Assembly (NCBI GenBank): GCA_022564295.1
Contig: JADFLR010000016.1
Span: forward strand, 1 to 64,000
Length of the DNA stretch: 64,000 bases
DNA from: Bacteroidota bacterium
GTDB taxonomy: Bacteria > Bacteroidota > Ignavibacteria > Ignavibacteriales > Ignavibacteriaceae
Reading direction: 5' to 3'
Positions within the stretch are counted from its first letter, which is position 1, and every line of letters begins with the position of its first letter. The position numbers and the translations under genes were made by a program. Of the stretch, positions 26,799-35,230 are shown piece by piece. The notes beneath the pieces were generated by a model, which was not told the DNA's origin, did not search any database, and saw nothing but the letters and a program-made list of their open reading frames with translations.

Positions 26799-29510
26799 AT
26801 GCAAAAAAGGCTAATACTTTGTTTGCTTGTATCCGGTCTGTTATTATCTTCCTCGCTTTTCGCTCAGGAGAAGGGAACGATTACAGGAACAGTTACGGAT
26901 GCTACAACTGGGGAAGCTTTAATTGGGGCAAACATAATTGTTGTTGGATCAACAACCGGCTTTACAACCGGACTTGATGGTACCTACAAACACAATCTGG
27001 TTGCAGGAACTTATACTCTTCGTGCCGGCTACCTCGGTTATGAAGCAGTTGAAAAAAGGGTGACCATAAAATCGGGAGAAACCATAAGTGTTGATTTTCA
27101 GCTGATGCCAGCTCCACTTCAAATTGGGGAAGAGTTAATTATTCTTGGTTCCAGAACATTGAGGACAGTTACAGGAACTCCTGTCCCGGTAGATATTATT
27201 TCTTCAACCGAGATACAACAATCGGGTTATACGCAAATTGATCAGGTGCTTCAGAATCTCGCACCATCTTTCCATGCAGCCCCTCAAACCATTTCAGACG
27301 GAACAGACCATATTAACCCTGCTCATTTAAGGGGATTAGGACCTGACCAGGTTTTGGTTCTTGTAAACGGTAAACGACGGCATAAAAGTGCACTTATTCA
27401 TGTTAATGGAACAGTTGGACGCGGAACAGTAGGAACTGATCTTAACTCAATCCCACTTTCAGCTGTTGAAAGAATCGAAATTTTGCGTGACGGTGCTTCA
27501 TCACAATATGGTTCTGATGCTATTGCAGGTGTAATAAATATTGTACTGAAGTCATCCAGCAAATTTACTGCTGACATTCAGGGGGGAGTTACCGGAGAAA
27601 GCGATGGGGAACAAGTTAAAACTTCAATCAGCTACGGTACAGATATTGGCGACGATGGGTATTTTGTTATTACCGGTGAATTTCTTGATAGAGCAAGAAC
27701 TAATCGTTCCGGTACATGGACAGGTGATATATTTCTCGGTATTGATGGAAAAGAAGCAACTGATGCAGAACTTAGTTCGCGCGGTCTCACCCGGGATGAT
27801 TTCTCAATGAAAACAGGACAGAGTGATGCGGTTTTTGGCTTGGCGTTTTACAACACTTCTGTTCCTTTAAACGGTGGGTTTGAGTTTTATTCTTTCGGAG
27901 GTCTCGCTCATAGAAAGGGTGAAGCAACCGGATTTTTCAGACTTCCAAATTCGGAAGCGAGAGTTGTACCTGAAATATATCCCAACGGGTTTTTACCTCA
28001 AATTCATACAGAAGTACAAGATATATCTTTTGCTAGTGGTTTAAGAGGAAATTTGAATGGATGGGATTTCGATTTTAGTGTAAGTTACGGAACCAACTCA
28101 TTTTTATTTAATATAGAAAATACAAATAATGCTTCTATAGGTACTGCAAGCCCGGTTTCATTTGATGCCGGAGAGCTTGGCTTTGGCAATACTCTCGGTA
28201 ATTTAGACATTGTAAAACTAATTGACACTAAGGGTAAATTGAAATCTCTATCTTTCATCATGGGTGGTGAGTTCAGAGTTGAAAATTACTTTATTGAAGC
28301 CGGTGATGTAGCTTCCTGGCAATTGGGTAATGGCGGCGATGAGGCTGGAGTAGATTTTGACACTACTTCTTCGGGAGGCCCTAAAGATCCCGGTTCACAA
28401 GTATTTGCTGGTTTCCAACCTGATAATGAAGTTGATCGCTTCAGAAATAGTGCTGGTGTTTATGCAGGACTTGAAATTGGAGTTTCCGACAACTTCCTGG
28501 TAGATATTGGTGGAAGATTTGAAAACTATAGTGATTTTGGAAGTACTTTTAATGGTAAAATTGCCACACGAATTGGATTTGGCAAAAAGTTCGCTATACG
28601 AGGTGCTTTCAATACGGGGTTTAGAGCTCCTTCACTTCATCAGATATGGTTCAATAATGTTAGCATCCAGTTTGTTATTGACCCGCTAACAGGTGAACTT
28701 GAACCAACGAGGGTTTTAACTTCTAATAATAAAAGTTCCGTTACAAAGGCATTCGGTATCCCTGACTTAAAGGATGAAACCTCTCTAAACTTTAGTGCTG
28801 GCTTTATTACAACTCCTATCACTGGACTAAGTATTTCAGGTGATTTTTACTTTATTACAATTGATGACAGAATTGTTTTAACAAGTAGATTCTCCGACAG
28901 TGACCCCACAGTTGCCGAATTGCTTGCGCCATTCAGTTCTCTGGGTGTTGGTGCTGCTCAGTTTTGGGCTAATGCTGTTAACACCGAAACTAAAGGTGTT
29001 GATCTTATAATAGCATATAACACTATTGCTGGTGATGGAATATTGGCATTCAGTCTGGCTGGTAATATTACTGAAACTGAAGTTACAGAAGTTATTGTTC
29101 CTTCATCTCTTCTTGCAGGATTTGAAGAAACGATTTTCAATCGTGAAGAAAAAAACCGGTTGGAAGATGGATTGCCTCAGCAGAAGGGAAGCTTTAGTGT
29201 TGCCTATCGCGTAGATAGATTTAACGTTACTGCGCGTACCAATTACTTTGGTGAAATTGAATACAAACCTACAAATCCCGATAATGACGAAACATTTTCT
29301 GCAAAGGTTCTTCTGGATCTGGACGTTGGATATGAAGTTATCCCGGGATTAAAAGTATCTGTTGGTGGTACTAATATCTTAAACACATTCCCCGATGAAC
29401 ATCAACTAGCTGGGAATAGAAGTAATGAAAGATTCATTTACAGCCGAAGAGTTACTCAGTTTGGTATGAACGGTGGGTTCTACTATGGGCGCATAACATT
29501 AAGCTTATAA
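26799..29510 (+). CDS. TonB-dependent outer-membrane receptor with CarboxypepD_reg-like domain
   Basis: A 903-residue receptor after a GGAGAGG ribosome site. Signal peptide 1-22 (cleavage after SLFAQ). Residues about 27-107 are a carboxypeptidase-regulatory-like sandwich (GTITGTVTDATTGEALIGANI), the usual N-terminal extension in this phylum. The plug domain is about 120-250 (PVPVDIISSTEIQQSGYTQI, HLRGLGPDQVLVLVNGKRRH, ERIEILRDGASSQYGSDAIAGVINI). The rest is the 22-strand barrel, with RGAFNTGFRAPSLHQIW and a terminal FGMNGGFYYGRITLSL. The ligand is unknown: no neighbouring SusD-like, siderophore or vitamin gene gives a clue. It is monocistronic, with a terminator 42 nt after the stop. Confidence 0.93.
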   Translation: MQKRLILCLLVSGLLLSSSLFAQEKGTITGTVTDATTGEALIGANIIVVGSTTGFTTGLDGTYKHNLVAGTYTLRAGYLGYEAVEKRVTIKSGETISVDFQLMPAPLQIGEELIILGSRTLRTVTGTPVPVDIISSTEIQQSGYTQIDQVLQNLAPSFHAAPQTISDGTDHINPAHLRGLGPDQVLVLVNGKRRHKSALIHVNGTVGRGTVGTDLNSIPLSAVERIEILRDGASSQYGSDAIAGVINIVLKSSSKFTADIQGGVTGESDGEQVKTSISYGTDIGDDGYFVITGEFLDRARTNRSGTWTGDIFLGIDGKEATDAELSSRGLTRDDFSMKTGQSDAVFGLAFYNTSVPLNGGFEFYSFGGLAHRKGEATGFFRLPNSEARVVPEIYPNGFLPQIHTEVQDISFASGLRGNLNGWDFDFSVSYGTNSFLFNIENTNNASIGTASPVSFDAGELGFGNTLGNLDIVKLIDTKGKLKSLSFIMGGEFRVENYFIEAGDVASWQLGNGGDEAGVDFDTTSSGGPKDPGSQVFAGFQPDNEVDRFRNSAGVYAGLEIGVSDNFLVDIGGRFENYSDFGSTFNGKIATRIGFGKKFAIRGAFNTGFRAPSLHQIWFNNVSIQFVIDPLTGELEPTRVLTSNNKSSVTKAFGIPDLKDETSLNFSAGFITTPITGLSISGDFYFITIDDRIVLTSRFSDSDPTVAELLAPFSSLGVGAAQFWANAVNTETKGVDLIIAYNTIAGDGILAFSLAGNITETEVTEVIVPSSLLAGFEETIFNREEKNRLEDGLPQQKGSFSVAYRVDRFNVTARTNYFGEIEYKPTNPDNDETFSAKVLLDLDVGYEVIPGLKVSVGGTNILNTFPDEHQLAGNRSNERFIYSRRVTQFGMNGGFYYGRITLSL

Positions 29511-29551
29511 AAGCTTAATCTTCTATATTTAGACTTAATTATGAATCATAG

Positions 29552-29582
29552 AAAACCGCCATTAAACTGGCGGTTTTTTATT
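29552..29582 (+). terminator. Rho-independent terminator of the TonB receptor gene
   Basis: Stem AAAACCGCCA / TGGCGGTTTT with a 6-nt loop TTAAAC, followed by a T run. It starts 42 nt after the TAA of the receptor. With A-tract upstream and T-tract downstream it could also work on the minus strand. Confidence 0.9.
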
Positions 29583-29692
29583 TTCGATAAATCATTAAAA
29601 ACTAATTTTTGTTATAAATTTATTTCTTACACATCAAAATAATTCATCTTCAGTAATTGTGGAAAGAATGTTTAGTTGTAAGATTTGACATT

Positions 29693-29726
29693 AAAAAACC
29701 CCAATAATTCCAACATCTTTGGGGTT
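29693..29726 (-). terminator. Hairpin terminator behind the tRNA-Thr remnant
   Basis: On the minus strand AACCCCAAAG ... ATTGGGGTT is followed by TTTTTAA. It sits right after the 3' end of the degenerate tRNA-Thr sequence, where a tRNA transcript would normally end. Confidence 0.6.
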
Positions 29727-29735
29727 GCTTCTTAA

Positions 29736-29776
29736 ACTGGCGAACGTACTCGAACCGCTGACCAGCTGATTACAAA
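29736..29776 (-). pseudogene. Degenerate 3' half of tRNA-Thr (UGU), possible att scar
   Basis: Read on the minus strand, the sequence runs TTTGTAATCAGC (anticodon loop with TGT, 3' anticodon stem), variable GGTC, T-arm AGCGGTTCGAGT, then ACGTTCGCCAGT. This matches the 3' half of a typical bacterial tRNA-Thr(TGT). The T-stem 3' strand has two mismatches (ACGTT where CCGCT is needed) and there is no 5' half upstream. Sequence identity that begins at the anticodon loop and runs to the 3' end is what tyrosine-recombinase islands leave at tRNA genes. The gene cannot be functional. Confidence 0.65.
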
Positions 29777-30115
29777 TAAACAGGATTCCTTTATCTCGCT
29801 CCTTAAATAAAATCTTTCTGATGTCTTGGGTACTTAAGAGGGTACAGATTCAGGAGGATTATTAAATGTTCTTGATCAAAGAATAGACCCCATCGTTCTA
29901 CCAAATCATTTATTTTGATGAATGGAGGAGAACAAAAAAATCAACAAAATTCTTTATTTATATAATTAGGTAATAGCTATATCCACCATTATTTGCAACA
30001 TATTACTTTGCCTTTTAATTGTCATATCCAACTTTTAATGAAGTCATCTCAGTTTTGTCTCGCCTACAGCGAGCAAGTTTACTACCCAGCATCTTGGCAT
30101 TCCTCAGGCAGTATT

Positions 30116-30145
30116 GCAGTCAACAGAAAGGGGGTTAACATATTT
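30116..30145. repeat. Dispersed element B, copy 1 (AGTCAACAGAAAGGGGGTTAA)
   Basis: The core AGTCAACAGAAAGG..TTAACATATT occurs here, at 51941-51970 and at 58219-58246, always in the same orientation. Here and at 58272-58291 it is followed within about 35 nt by TTTAATCTCAATTATTTCC or nearly so. It codes for nothing convincing in any frame. Confidence 0.65.
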
Positions 30146-30237
30146 ACAACTGAAAATTAACATAAAAACTATTTAATCTCAATTATTTCCTGTCCAAGTA
30201 ATGTCCTAATTTCCTCTAACATTCTAAAGTTAAATAA

Positions 30238-30303
30238 TCATTCTGAATTTATTTAAGAATCTCACCGATAAAAAAATCCTGAATCGAGTTCAGGATGACA
30301 CAA
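30238..30303. repeat. Palindromic dispersed repeat (TCATTCTGA ... TCAGGATGACA)
   Basis: TCATTCTGAATTT...AAGAATCTC is followed by ATCCTGAATCGAGTTCAGGAT, an inner perfect hairpin (TCCTGAA/TTCAGGA). It belongs to the same repeat class as those at 19419, 49487 and 58316. Confidence 0.65.
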
Positions 30304-30419
30304 TGAAATCTGAACACTTTCCTGTTGGTGCTGGTTTAATCATCTTTTATAATTAATTGCTTTAACATAAGTTACAACTTCGACTCAATATTTTTTTTAA
30401 TTTCAAATCAACGAAAATT

Positions 30420-32165
30420 ATGGATACAGAAAGTAAATCAAAAGTAACAATAGGACACGTATTTAAAACTATAATCTGGCCGAGGAAAAATATTCTGCTT
30501 GTCGGGCTGATATTGATTATAATCAGCAGGTTAGCCAGTCTCGTGTTACCGGGCGCGAGTAAATACCTTATGGATGACGTTATTACAGAGGGCAATATAG
30601 AGATGTTAGAAACAATATTAATAGTTGTAGGCGCTTCTATCATTGTACAGGCAATAACTTCCTTTTTATTAACAAAATTATTAAGCGTGGAAGCACAGCG
30701 TTTAATAGCTATTCTCAGAGCAAGAGTACAACAGCAAATTCTTAAACTGCCCGTAAAGTTTTTTGATAATAATAAATCCGGTGCGCTTGTTTCAAGAATA
30801 ATGAGCGATGTTGAAGGTGTAAGAAATCTTGTAGGAACCGGTCTTGTTCAGCTATTCGGTGGAATTCTCACTGCTGTTATTTCATTATTCCTTCTTATCA
30901 ACATTAGTCCAATGATGACTTTATATGTACTCGTACCTATCTCAATTTTTGGTGTTATATCGTTAAAAGCATTCAGTTACATCAGACCTATTTTCAGGGA
31001 ACGCAGAGTTATCAATGCAGAAGTTACAGGAAGACTAACCGAAACATTAAGCGGTGTAAGAGTAATTAAAGGTTTCAATGCGGAACAACAGGAAGTAAAA
31101 ACTTTTGAAGCCGGTGTTGACAGGTTATTCCAGAATGTAAAGAAAAGTCTTACCTCCACAAGTCTTATTACCAGTTCTGCAACTTTCCTGCTGGGAATTG
31201 CATCAACAGGAATTATGGGTATCGGCGGATATATGATAGTAAACGGAGAGCTAACTATCGGCGAATTTTTATCTTTCACTTTATACCTCGGATTTATGAT
31301 AGCCCCGATCATACAGATGAGCAACATAGGAAGCCAGTTAACCGAGGCATTGGCGGGATTGGACAGAATGGAAGAAATAATGAACATGACTCCTGAAGAT
31401 GACGGTACAGTTAGAAAAATAGAACTTGAAAACATTAACGGCGAGATAATTTTTGATAATGTAACTTTTGCTTATGAGGAAGGAAAGAATATAATTAAGA
31501 ATATTAGCTTCACTGCACTGCCGGGAACCGTAACTGCTTTGGTCGGAACATCGGGATCAGGCAAAACTACAATTGCGGGAATTGCTGCTTCATTTCTCAC
31601 CCCGGAAATCGGTAAAGTTACGATAGACGGTAACGATATGTCTAAGGTTACTCTAAACAGTTACAGGAGTAATCTCGGTGTTGTTCTGCAGGATGATTTT
31701 TTATTTGAAGGCACTATAAAAGAAAATATATTATTCCCCCGCCCCGATGCATCGGAAGACAGATTGTTAAATGCAGTGAAAGCGGCTCACGTTCACGAGT
31801 TCACAGACAGGTTTGACGACGGGCTTGAAACAGTTATTGGTGAAAGAGGTGTTAAGCTTTCGGGAGGACAAAGACAAAGAGTTGCAATTGCAAGAGCACT
31901 ATTAGCCGATCCTAAAATTCTCATCCTCGATGAAGCAACTTCCAGCCTTGATACGGAGAGCGAATCTTTCATACAGGAAAGTCTGAAAGAATTAATGAAA
32001 GGCAGAACAACTTTTGTAATAGCCCACAGGTTAAGTACTATCAGGCAGGCAGATCAGATACTGGTTGTTGAAAATGGTGAAATAGAAGAACGCGGAACCC
32101 ACAAGGAACTAATTGATAAAAAAGGAAGATACTTTGAGCTTTATACATACCAGGCAAGGATATAA
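30420..32165 (+). CDS. ABC exporter, fused membrane and ATPase domains (MsbA-like)
   Basis: A 581-residue half-transporter. Residues about 15-310 hold six membrane helices of the exporter type-1 fold. The ATPase domain (about 345-581) has Walker A GTSGSGKT (about 378), a Q-loop VVLQDDFLFEG, the signature LSGGQRQ (about 480), Walker B ILILDEATSSLD and the switch IAHRLSTI. All catalytic residues are intact. It should work as a homodimer exporting lipid or drug-like compounds; the substrate cannot be deduced. The start ATG at 30420 overlaps no other gene. The truncated regulator fragment at 32170 is convergent and 4 nt away. Confidence 0.93.
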   Translation: MDTESKSKVTIGHVFKTIIWPRKNILLVGLILIIISRLASLVLPGASKYLMDDVITEGNIEMLETILIVVGASIIVQAITSFLLTKLLSVEAQRLIAILRARVQQQILKLPVKFFDNNKSGALVSRIMSDVEGVRNLVGTGLVQLFGGILTAVISLFLLINISPMMTLYVLVPISIFGVISLKAFSYIRPIFRERRVINAEVTGRLTETLSGVRVIKGFNAEQQEVKTFEAGVDRLFQNVKKSLTSTSLITSSATFLLGIASTGIMGIGGYMIVNGELTIGEFLSFTLYLGFMIAPIIQMSNIGSQLTEALAGLDRMEEIMNMTPEDDGTVRKIELENINGEIIFDNVTFAYEEGKNIIKNISFTALPGTVTALVGTSGSGKTTIAGIAASFLTPEIGKVTIDGNDMSKVTLNSYRSNLGVVLQDDFLFEGTIKENILFPRPDASEDRLLNAVKAAHVHEFTDRFDDGLETVIGERGVKLSGGQRQRVAIARALLADPKILILDEATSSLDTESESFIQESLKELMKGRTTFVIAHRLSTIRQADQILVVENGEIEERGTHKELIDKKGRYFELYTYQARI

Positions 32166-32169
32166 AATT

Positions 32170-32367
32170 TTATTGAATATGGTTTGGGATTTGATAGAAA
32201 ACTATATTATCTAAAAGCATCAGGAAAAGTATTAATAGGTATGCAGCAAGGATTCTATTGCTTGCCAGACTTCCCTTTTTATTTTTATGCGTGATTAAGA
32301 AGAAGAAGAAAAAAATACTCTGGAAAGCAGTAAGGAGGAGCATCAGGTTGGTATAATCTGTCAGCAT
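32170..32367 (-). pseudogene. N-terminal remnant of a membrane-bound AraC-type regulator
   Basis: A 65-residue frame, MLTDYTNLMLLLTAFQSIFFF then LITHKNKKGSLASNRILAAYLLILFLMLLDN. This is the start of the multi-helix sensor part of Bacteroidetes-type AraC regulators (LITHKxxKxSNRILAxxLL is characteristic). Full proteins are about 350-400 residues with a C-terminal AraC helix-turn-helix, which is missing because the ABC gene ends 4 nt beyond. It is the broken end of a gene cut at a rearrangement junction. Confidence 0.65.
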
Positions 32368-32675
32368 ACTTAGAATATTTTTTACTTATCCATTTGCAGA
32401 AAAGTAGAATTAAATAACTATTAAATAATTTTTAAAAGTTTCAGAATATGATAGCAGAATAATCCATTAAAATCAATGAGCGTATTTTTAGTTATTTATC
32501 CCGAAGTGTCGTCAAATTCGTCACGCCCTAATGGAATTTGTTTCTTTAGTTCATCACAACTCTAGTAAAAATCCTTCAACACAACCATACAAGCTTTAGT
32601 TAAAACTACCCAGAGCGTTTTTCATCCGGGCTAAAGTTCAATGAAATTGGAAGGATTTGCTACAGAATAAATTTT
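32368..32675. other. Intergenic region without recognisable gene
   Basis: About 300 nt at the left edge of the defence island between the AraC-like remnant and abiEii. No frame with a ribosome site and no clear hairpin or RNA gene are seen. Confidence 0.5.
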
Positions 32676-33494
32676 TCACTCTGAATTTATTTTATCAAAT
32701 TTCTTCCAATGCTTACCAAGAGTTCTCCAAACATCACTAAAATCAGGAACATCTTTAATCTGCTGACTAAGGCTCGTTTCCCATTGCTTTTTGAAAGTAG
32801 ATTCTTTTCCTAATATTGTTTGAGTGAACTGATTTGGATCAAGTTGTTTAAATTTGGTTTTCTCCTGAAAATCAAAAATATAATCCTCTACATCTTTATT
32901 CTCCTTTTCGAACATATACCATATATCATATAAATCTCTCGGCATAGTGCGTTGCATAAGCGATCTCATTTTTTCAGCAATTATTTCTTCCAAAGTATAA
33001 CTTAATATTGTGAACTCTTCACTCAAATCCGAGTATTCATTATAAACACTTAGCTCAACAGGATCATTACAAATTTTTTCATCATTTGTAATATCTACCT
33101 TAATACTTTTATTTGCTCCTACCCCACCCAACGGACCTGTATAACTCAAATAGAAATTATAATTCCCCATTTTATGTTCTTGCTCATCCTGTATATTTAA
33201 ACTGATCCTGACTTCTTTTTTCTCCCACTCAATTAATTCTTCAAAATATTTCTTTATAACTTCAGCTTCGTAATCTTCACCATTGTAAGTGAAATCTAAG
33301 TCCTCCGATAACCTGTATTCAGAAAAATAAATTTTCCTTAAGGCTGTGCCCCCTTTAAATAGTAGTCGTCCTTTAAGAAATTCTATATTGGAAATCCCCT
33401 TTAGTATCCATCCGATTACGTAATCCTTTTCAATTTGTGTATCCCGTATTCCAAGTCTATTTGCTACTTTCTGTATTTCACCAGGTTTGATCAT
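32676..33494 (-). CDS. abiEii: AbiEii/AbiGii family nucleotidyltransferase toxin
   Basis: A 272-residue toxin of the type IV toxin-antitoxin system AbiE. The nucleotidyltransferase motif GGTALRKIYFSEYRLSEDLDF (about 47-68) holds the GGT and DLD residues that define the family. LEEIIAEKMRSLMQRTMPRDLYDIWYMF near 165-190 is the second conserved block. Related toxins transfer nucleotides to tRNA acceptor ends and stop growth on phage infection. The gene is 4 nt after the antitoxin gene, in the usual order, so the module looks intact. Confidence 0.93.
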   Translation of the reverse strand: MIKPGEIQKVANRLGIRDTQIEKDYVIGWILKGISNIEFLKGRLLFKGGTALRKIYFSEYRLSEDLDFTYNGEDYEAEVIKKYFEELIEWEKKEVRISLNIQDEQEHKMGNYNFYLSYTGPLGGVGANKSIKVDITNDEKICNDPVELSVYNEYSDLSEEFTILSYTLEEIIAEKMRSLMQRTMPRDLYDIWYMFEKENKDVEDYIFDFQEKTKFKQLDPNQFTQTILGKESTFKKQWETSLSQQIKDVPDFSDVWRTLGKHWKKFDKINSE

Positions 33495-33498
33495 AGGA

Positions 33499-34317
33499 TT
33501 ATGTTGTTATGGCATTTATGGCAGAATCAATATTAGAATTATCAATTATTTTCCATTCAGAAAAGTGTTTTCCTTTTTTGGGTAATGAAGGATCCAAAAG
33601 AGTATATGAGTTACTTAATCTGCTTCTTATTTCTTTTCTTAGCAACTTAAACTCATCCAAATGCGCAAGAATAAATCCAAGGCGTTTATTAACAACTTGT
33701 ACATTAAATACATCTAGGTATGAAAGAATTTTGTCCTGATCTATTTCATTTCTGATTTTATACAGAGCTTTTACTATTTCGGAAATTCCACCTGCACTTG
33801 AAGGTTTATATAAACAATCTATTATTGTTTTTTCAATATCGCTGCAATATATTTTATTGAAATCATCTATCCAGGTTTTTTGATATCCAAAGAATCGTTT
33901 GCTGCTAAGTGTAATGAACTCAAATTTCACATTCTTTAATATTTTATGCTTAGGGACAACCTGTTTTTCGGTAACAACTTGCTCAATTAACGATGGTTGT
34001 GTAATCAATCCGTGTATATCCAAAGCGCTGTAAAATCCTATATAATAGTCCCGTGGTTTGATCATAGCTTCAGCAGCAAGATGCCAGTTTGGAAAATACA
34101 CCTCACTGTTTTTTTCGTAAGGAATAACATTATAGAGCCCATCTTTAATCCGGAGAATCAATCCCCGCTTTGTCATATCAGCAAGTAACCTGCGTACAGC
34201 ATCCGGTTCCCTCGAAGGCATAATTGTCATTGCTTCCTGAAGAGTGAAAAAAGACTGATCTCTTTCATTCAGCGACCTTAACAACTCTGATGAACGATAT
34301 GATATATTTTTTTTCAT
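33499..34317 (-). CDS. abiEi: AbiEi family antitoxin and autorepressor
   Basis: A 272-residue antitoxin. The start chosen is ATG 34317 (a GTG at 34350 would run through operator DNA). The N-terminal winged helix (FFTLQEAMTIMPSREPDAVRRLLADMTKRGLILRIKDGLYNVI, about 20-65) binds DNA; the C-terminal part (YYIGFYSALDIHGLITQPSLIEQVVTEKQ; CSDIEKTIIDCLYKP) is the antitoxin domain. Known AbiEi proteins repress their own promoter by binding two inverted repeats. Two matching palindromes are present just upstream (34326 and 34403). Confidence 0.93.
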   Translation of the reverse strand: MKKNISYRSSELLRSLNERDQSFFTLQEAMTIMPSREPDAVRRLLADMTKRGLILRIKDGLYNVIPYEKNSEVYFPNWHLAAEAMIKPRDYYIGFYSALDIHGLITQPSLIEQVVTEKQVVPKHKILKNVKFEFITLSSKRFFGYQKTWIDDFNKIYCSDIEKTIIDCLYKPSSAGGISEIVKALYKIRNEIDQDKILSYLDVFNVQVVNKRLGFILAHLDEFKLLRKEIRSRLSNSYTLLDPSLPKKGKHFSEWKIIDNSNIDSAINAITT

Positions 34318-34325
34318 ATTTAAAA

Positions 34326-34344
34326 TGTGAGTTCTTATCTCACA
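34326..34344. promoter_or_regulatory. Probable AbiEi operator 1
   Basis: A 19-bp palindrome, TGTGAGTTCTTATCTCACA, ending 9 nt from the abiEi start codon. It shares half-sites TGTGAG/CTCACA with operator 2, 77 bp away. Position over the start region would block transcription or initiation. Confidence 0.8.
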
Positions 34345-34402
34345 ATACACCTATAAAACATTAAAATCAATTATTTTAAAAAATGATGCTCTATATTAGG
34401 AA

Positions 34403-34421
34403 TGTGAGTTTATAGCTCACA
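34403..34421. promoter_or_regulatory. Probable AbiEi operator 2
   Basis: A 19-bp palindrome, TGTGAGTTTATAGCTCACA, extendable to 23 bp (AATGTGAG...CTCACATT). The same half-sites and spacer length as operator 1 occur. Two inverted repeats upstream of abiEi, bound cooperatively, are known from characterised AbiE systems. The palindrome also lies between abiEi and the end of the upstream defence operon. Confidence 0.8.
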
Positions 34422-34509
34422 TTTATTATATAATACATCATAAAAATAATACTATTATTGAAAAGAGTCAAGTGTGGTTAGTATTTATGTGGAAGTTGGA
34501 TGTAAACTT

Positions 34510-34706
34510 TCATTTTGTGTTAATATTTTCTTCTACAATTTTTATACGGGCTGGTTTACAGCCAATAGATTTAAGAAATGATTTTAATTCATCGTTTATT
34601 TTCTTATCCTGTTTAGGATCGGAATTGTAAATGCCTAAGCCTTCAAAGACTACTATATAAACTTCTAAACGCTTTTTATATTGTTCTTTGGTTTCAATTT
34701 AGACAT
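34510..34706 (-). pseudogene. Small gene (about 65 codons) broken by a one-base frameshift
   Basis: After AAAGAAG a start ATG at 34706 reads MSK, then goes out of frame. With one extra A in the run TCTAAATTG it would continue as IETKEQYKKRLEVYIVVFEG ... LKSFLKSIGCKPARIKI and stop at TGA 34510. The 62-codon second part has no start of its own. I do not recognise the family. The last 20 codons recur at 40204-40259 after the DprA-like gene, so this is a repeated unit. Last gene of the defence operon by position and direction. Confidence 0.5.
34531..34587 (-). repeat. Direct repeat, left copy (codes for KSFLKSIGCKPARIKI)
   Basis: The segment containing CGGGCTGGTTTACAG is about 80 percent identical over some 55 nt to 40204-40259 in the same orientation. 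Both encode the peptide LKSFLK-x-I-x-CKPARIKI on the minus strand. The two copies bound the block from the membrane protein through HsdR to the DprA-like gene end. Confidence 0.65.
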
Positions 34707-34734
34707 TCTTCTTTTAAATTATTATTTATTTACT

Positions 34735-35166
34735 TTATGAATTAATTAGATTTTCAACATAACGCTGGAATTTATTATAAGAATTAAACTCACTATTTAT
34801 TTTCGGCCATTCTCTTTTTACTAAATTACTCTGAAGTGTTCTCTCCATTTCATCCTTCCAAATATTCCATACCTTTATTGATAATTGGCCTGATTCCCTC
34901 AAATAATATTCTTCTGAACAGAGGTTAATATATTTCAGAACAGCTATTGTCAGTTTTTCACTTTCTAGGGGTAATGCTTTTTCATAATTAAAGCGATAAA
35001 ATCTTGCATCTGCTGGAAAGCTATCCATTATACTTTCGTAGCGCTGGGTGTATTGCAAAAATACTTGGATGTTACTTTGTTTTTTGTATGTATAAAACCC
35101 CCAAAATAAACTGGCTGCAGCAATCAATATTGAAATAGGTATAAACCAAAACTCTAAAAACTCCAT
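34735..35166 (-). CDS. Small membrane protein of the defence operon, unknown function
   Basis: A 143-residue protein with one N-terminal membrane helix (FWFIPISILIAAASLFWGFYTY, residues 6-27), a short basic stretch (KKQ), then a soluble, charged helical domain (YTQRYESIMDSFPADARFYRFN; LKYINLCSEEYYLRESGQLSIKVW). This one-helix plus cytoplasmic domain layout is common among uncharacterised proteins near phage-defence genes. No catalytic motif is seen. It follows the nuclease remnant by 64 nt on the same strand. Confidence 0.6.
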   Translation of the reverse strand: MEFLEFWFIPISILIAAASLFWGFYTYKKQSNIQVFLQYTQRYESIMDSFPADARFYRFNYEKALPLESEKLTIAVLKYINLCSEEYYLRESGQLSIKVWNIWKDEMERTLQSNLVKREWPKINSEFNSYNKFQRYVENLINS

Positions 35167-35230
35167 TTATTCTCCGTAATTTATTAATATGTTTTTAATA
35201 GTAAACTTTTTAATGAAAAAATTATTTCTC

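Larger units (their letters stand above)
29583..30419. other. Gene-free region between the TonB receptor and the ABC exporter
   Basis: An 837-nt gap with no credible coding frame. It holds a hairpin AACCCC...GGGGTTTTTT (29693-29726), the degenerate tRNA-Thr half (29736-29776), one copy of the AGTCAACAGAAAGGGG element (30116-30145) and a palindromic repeat (30238-30303). These look like accumulated scars of mobile DNA. Confidence 0.6.

Noticed and set aside
34326-34421. CRISPR-like spaced repeats
   Set aside because: Only two palindromes with one intervening segment; they fit AbiEi operators. No CRISPR array or cas gene was found anywhere in the window.
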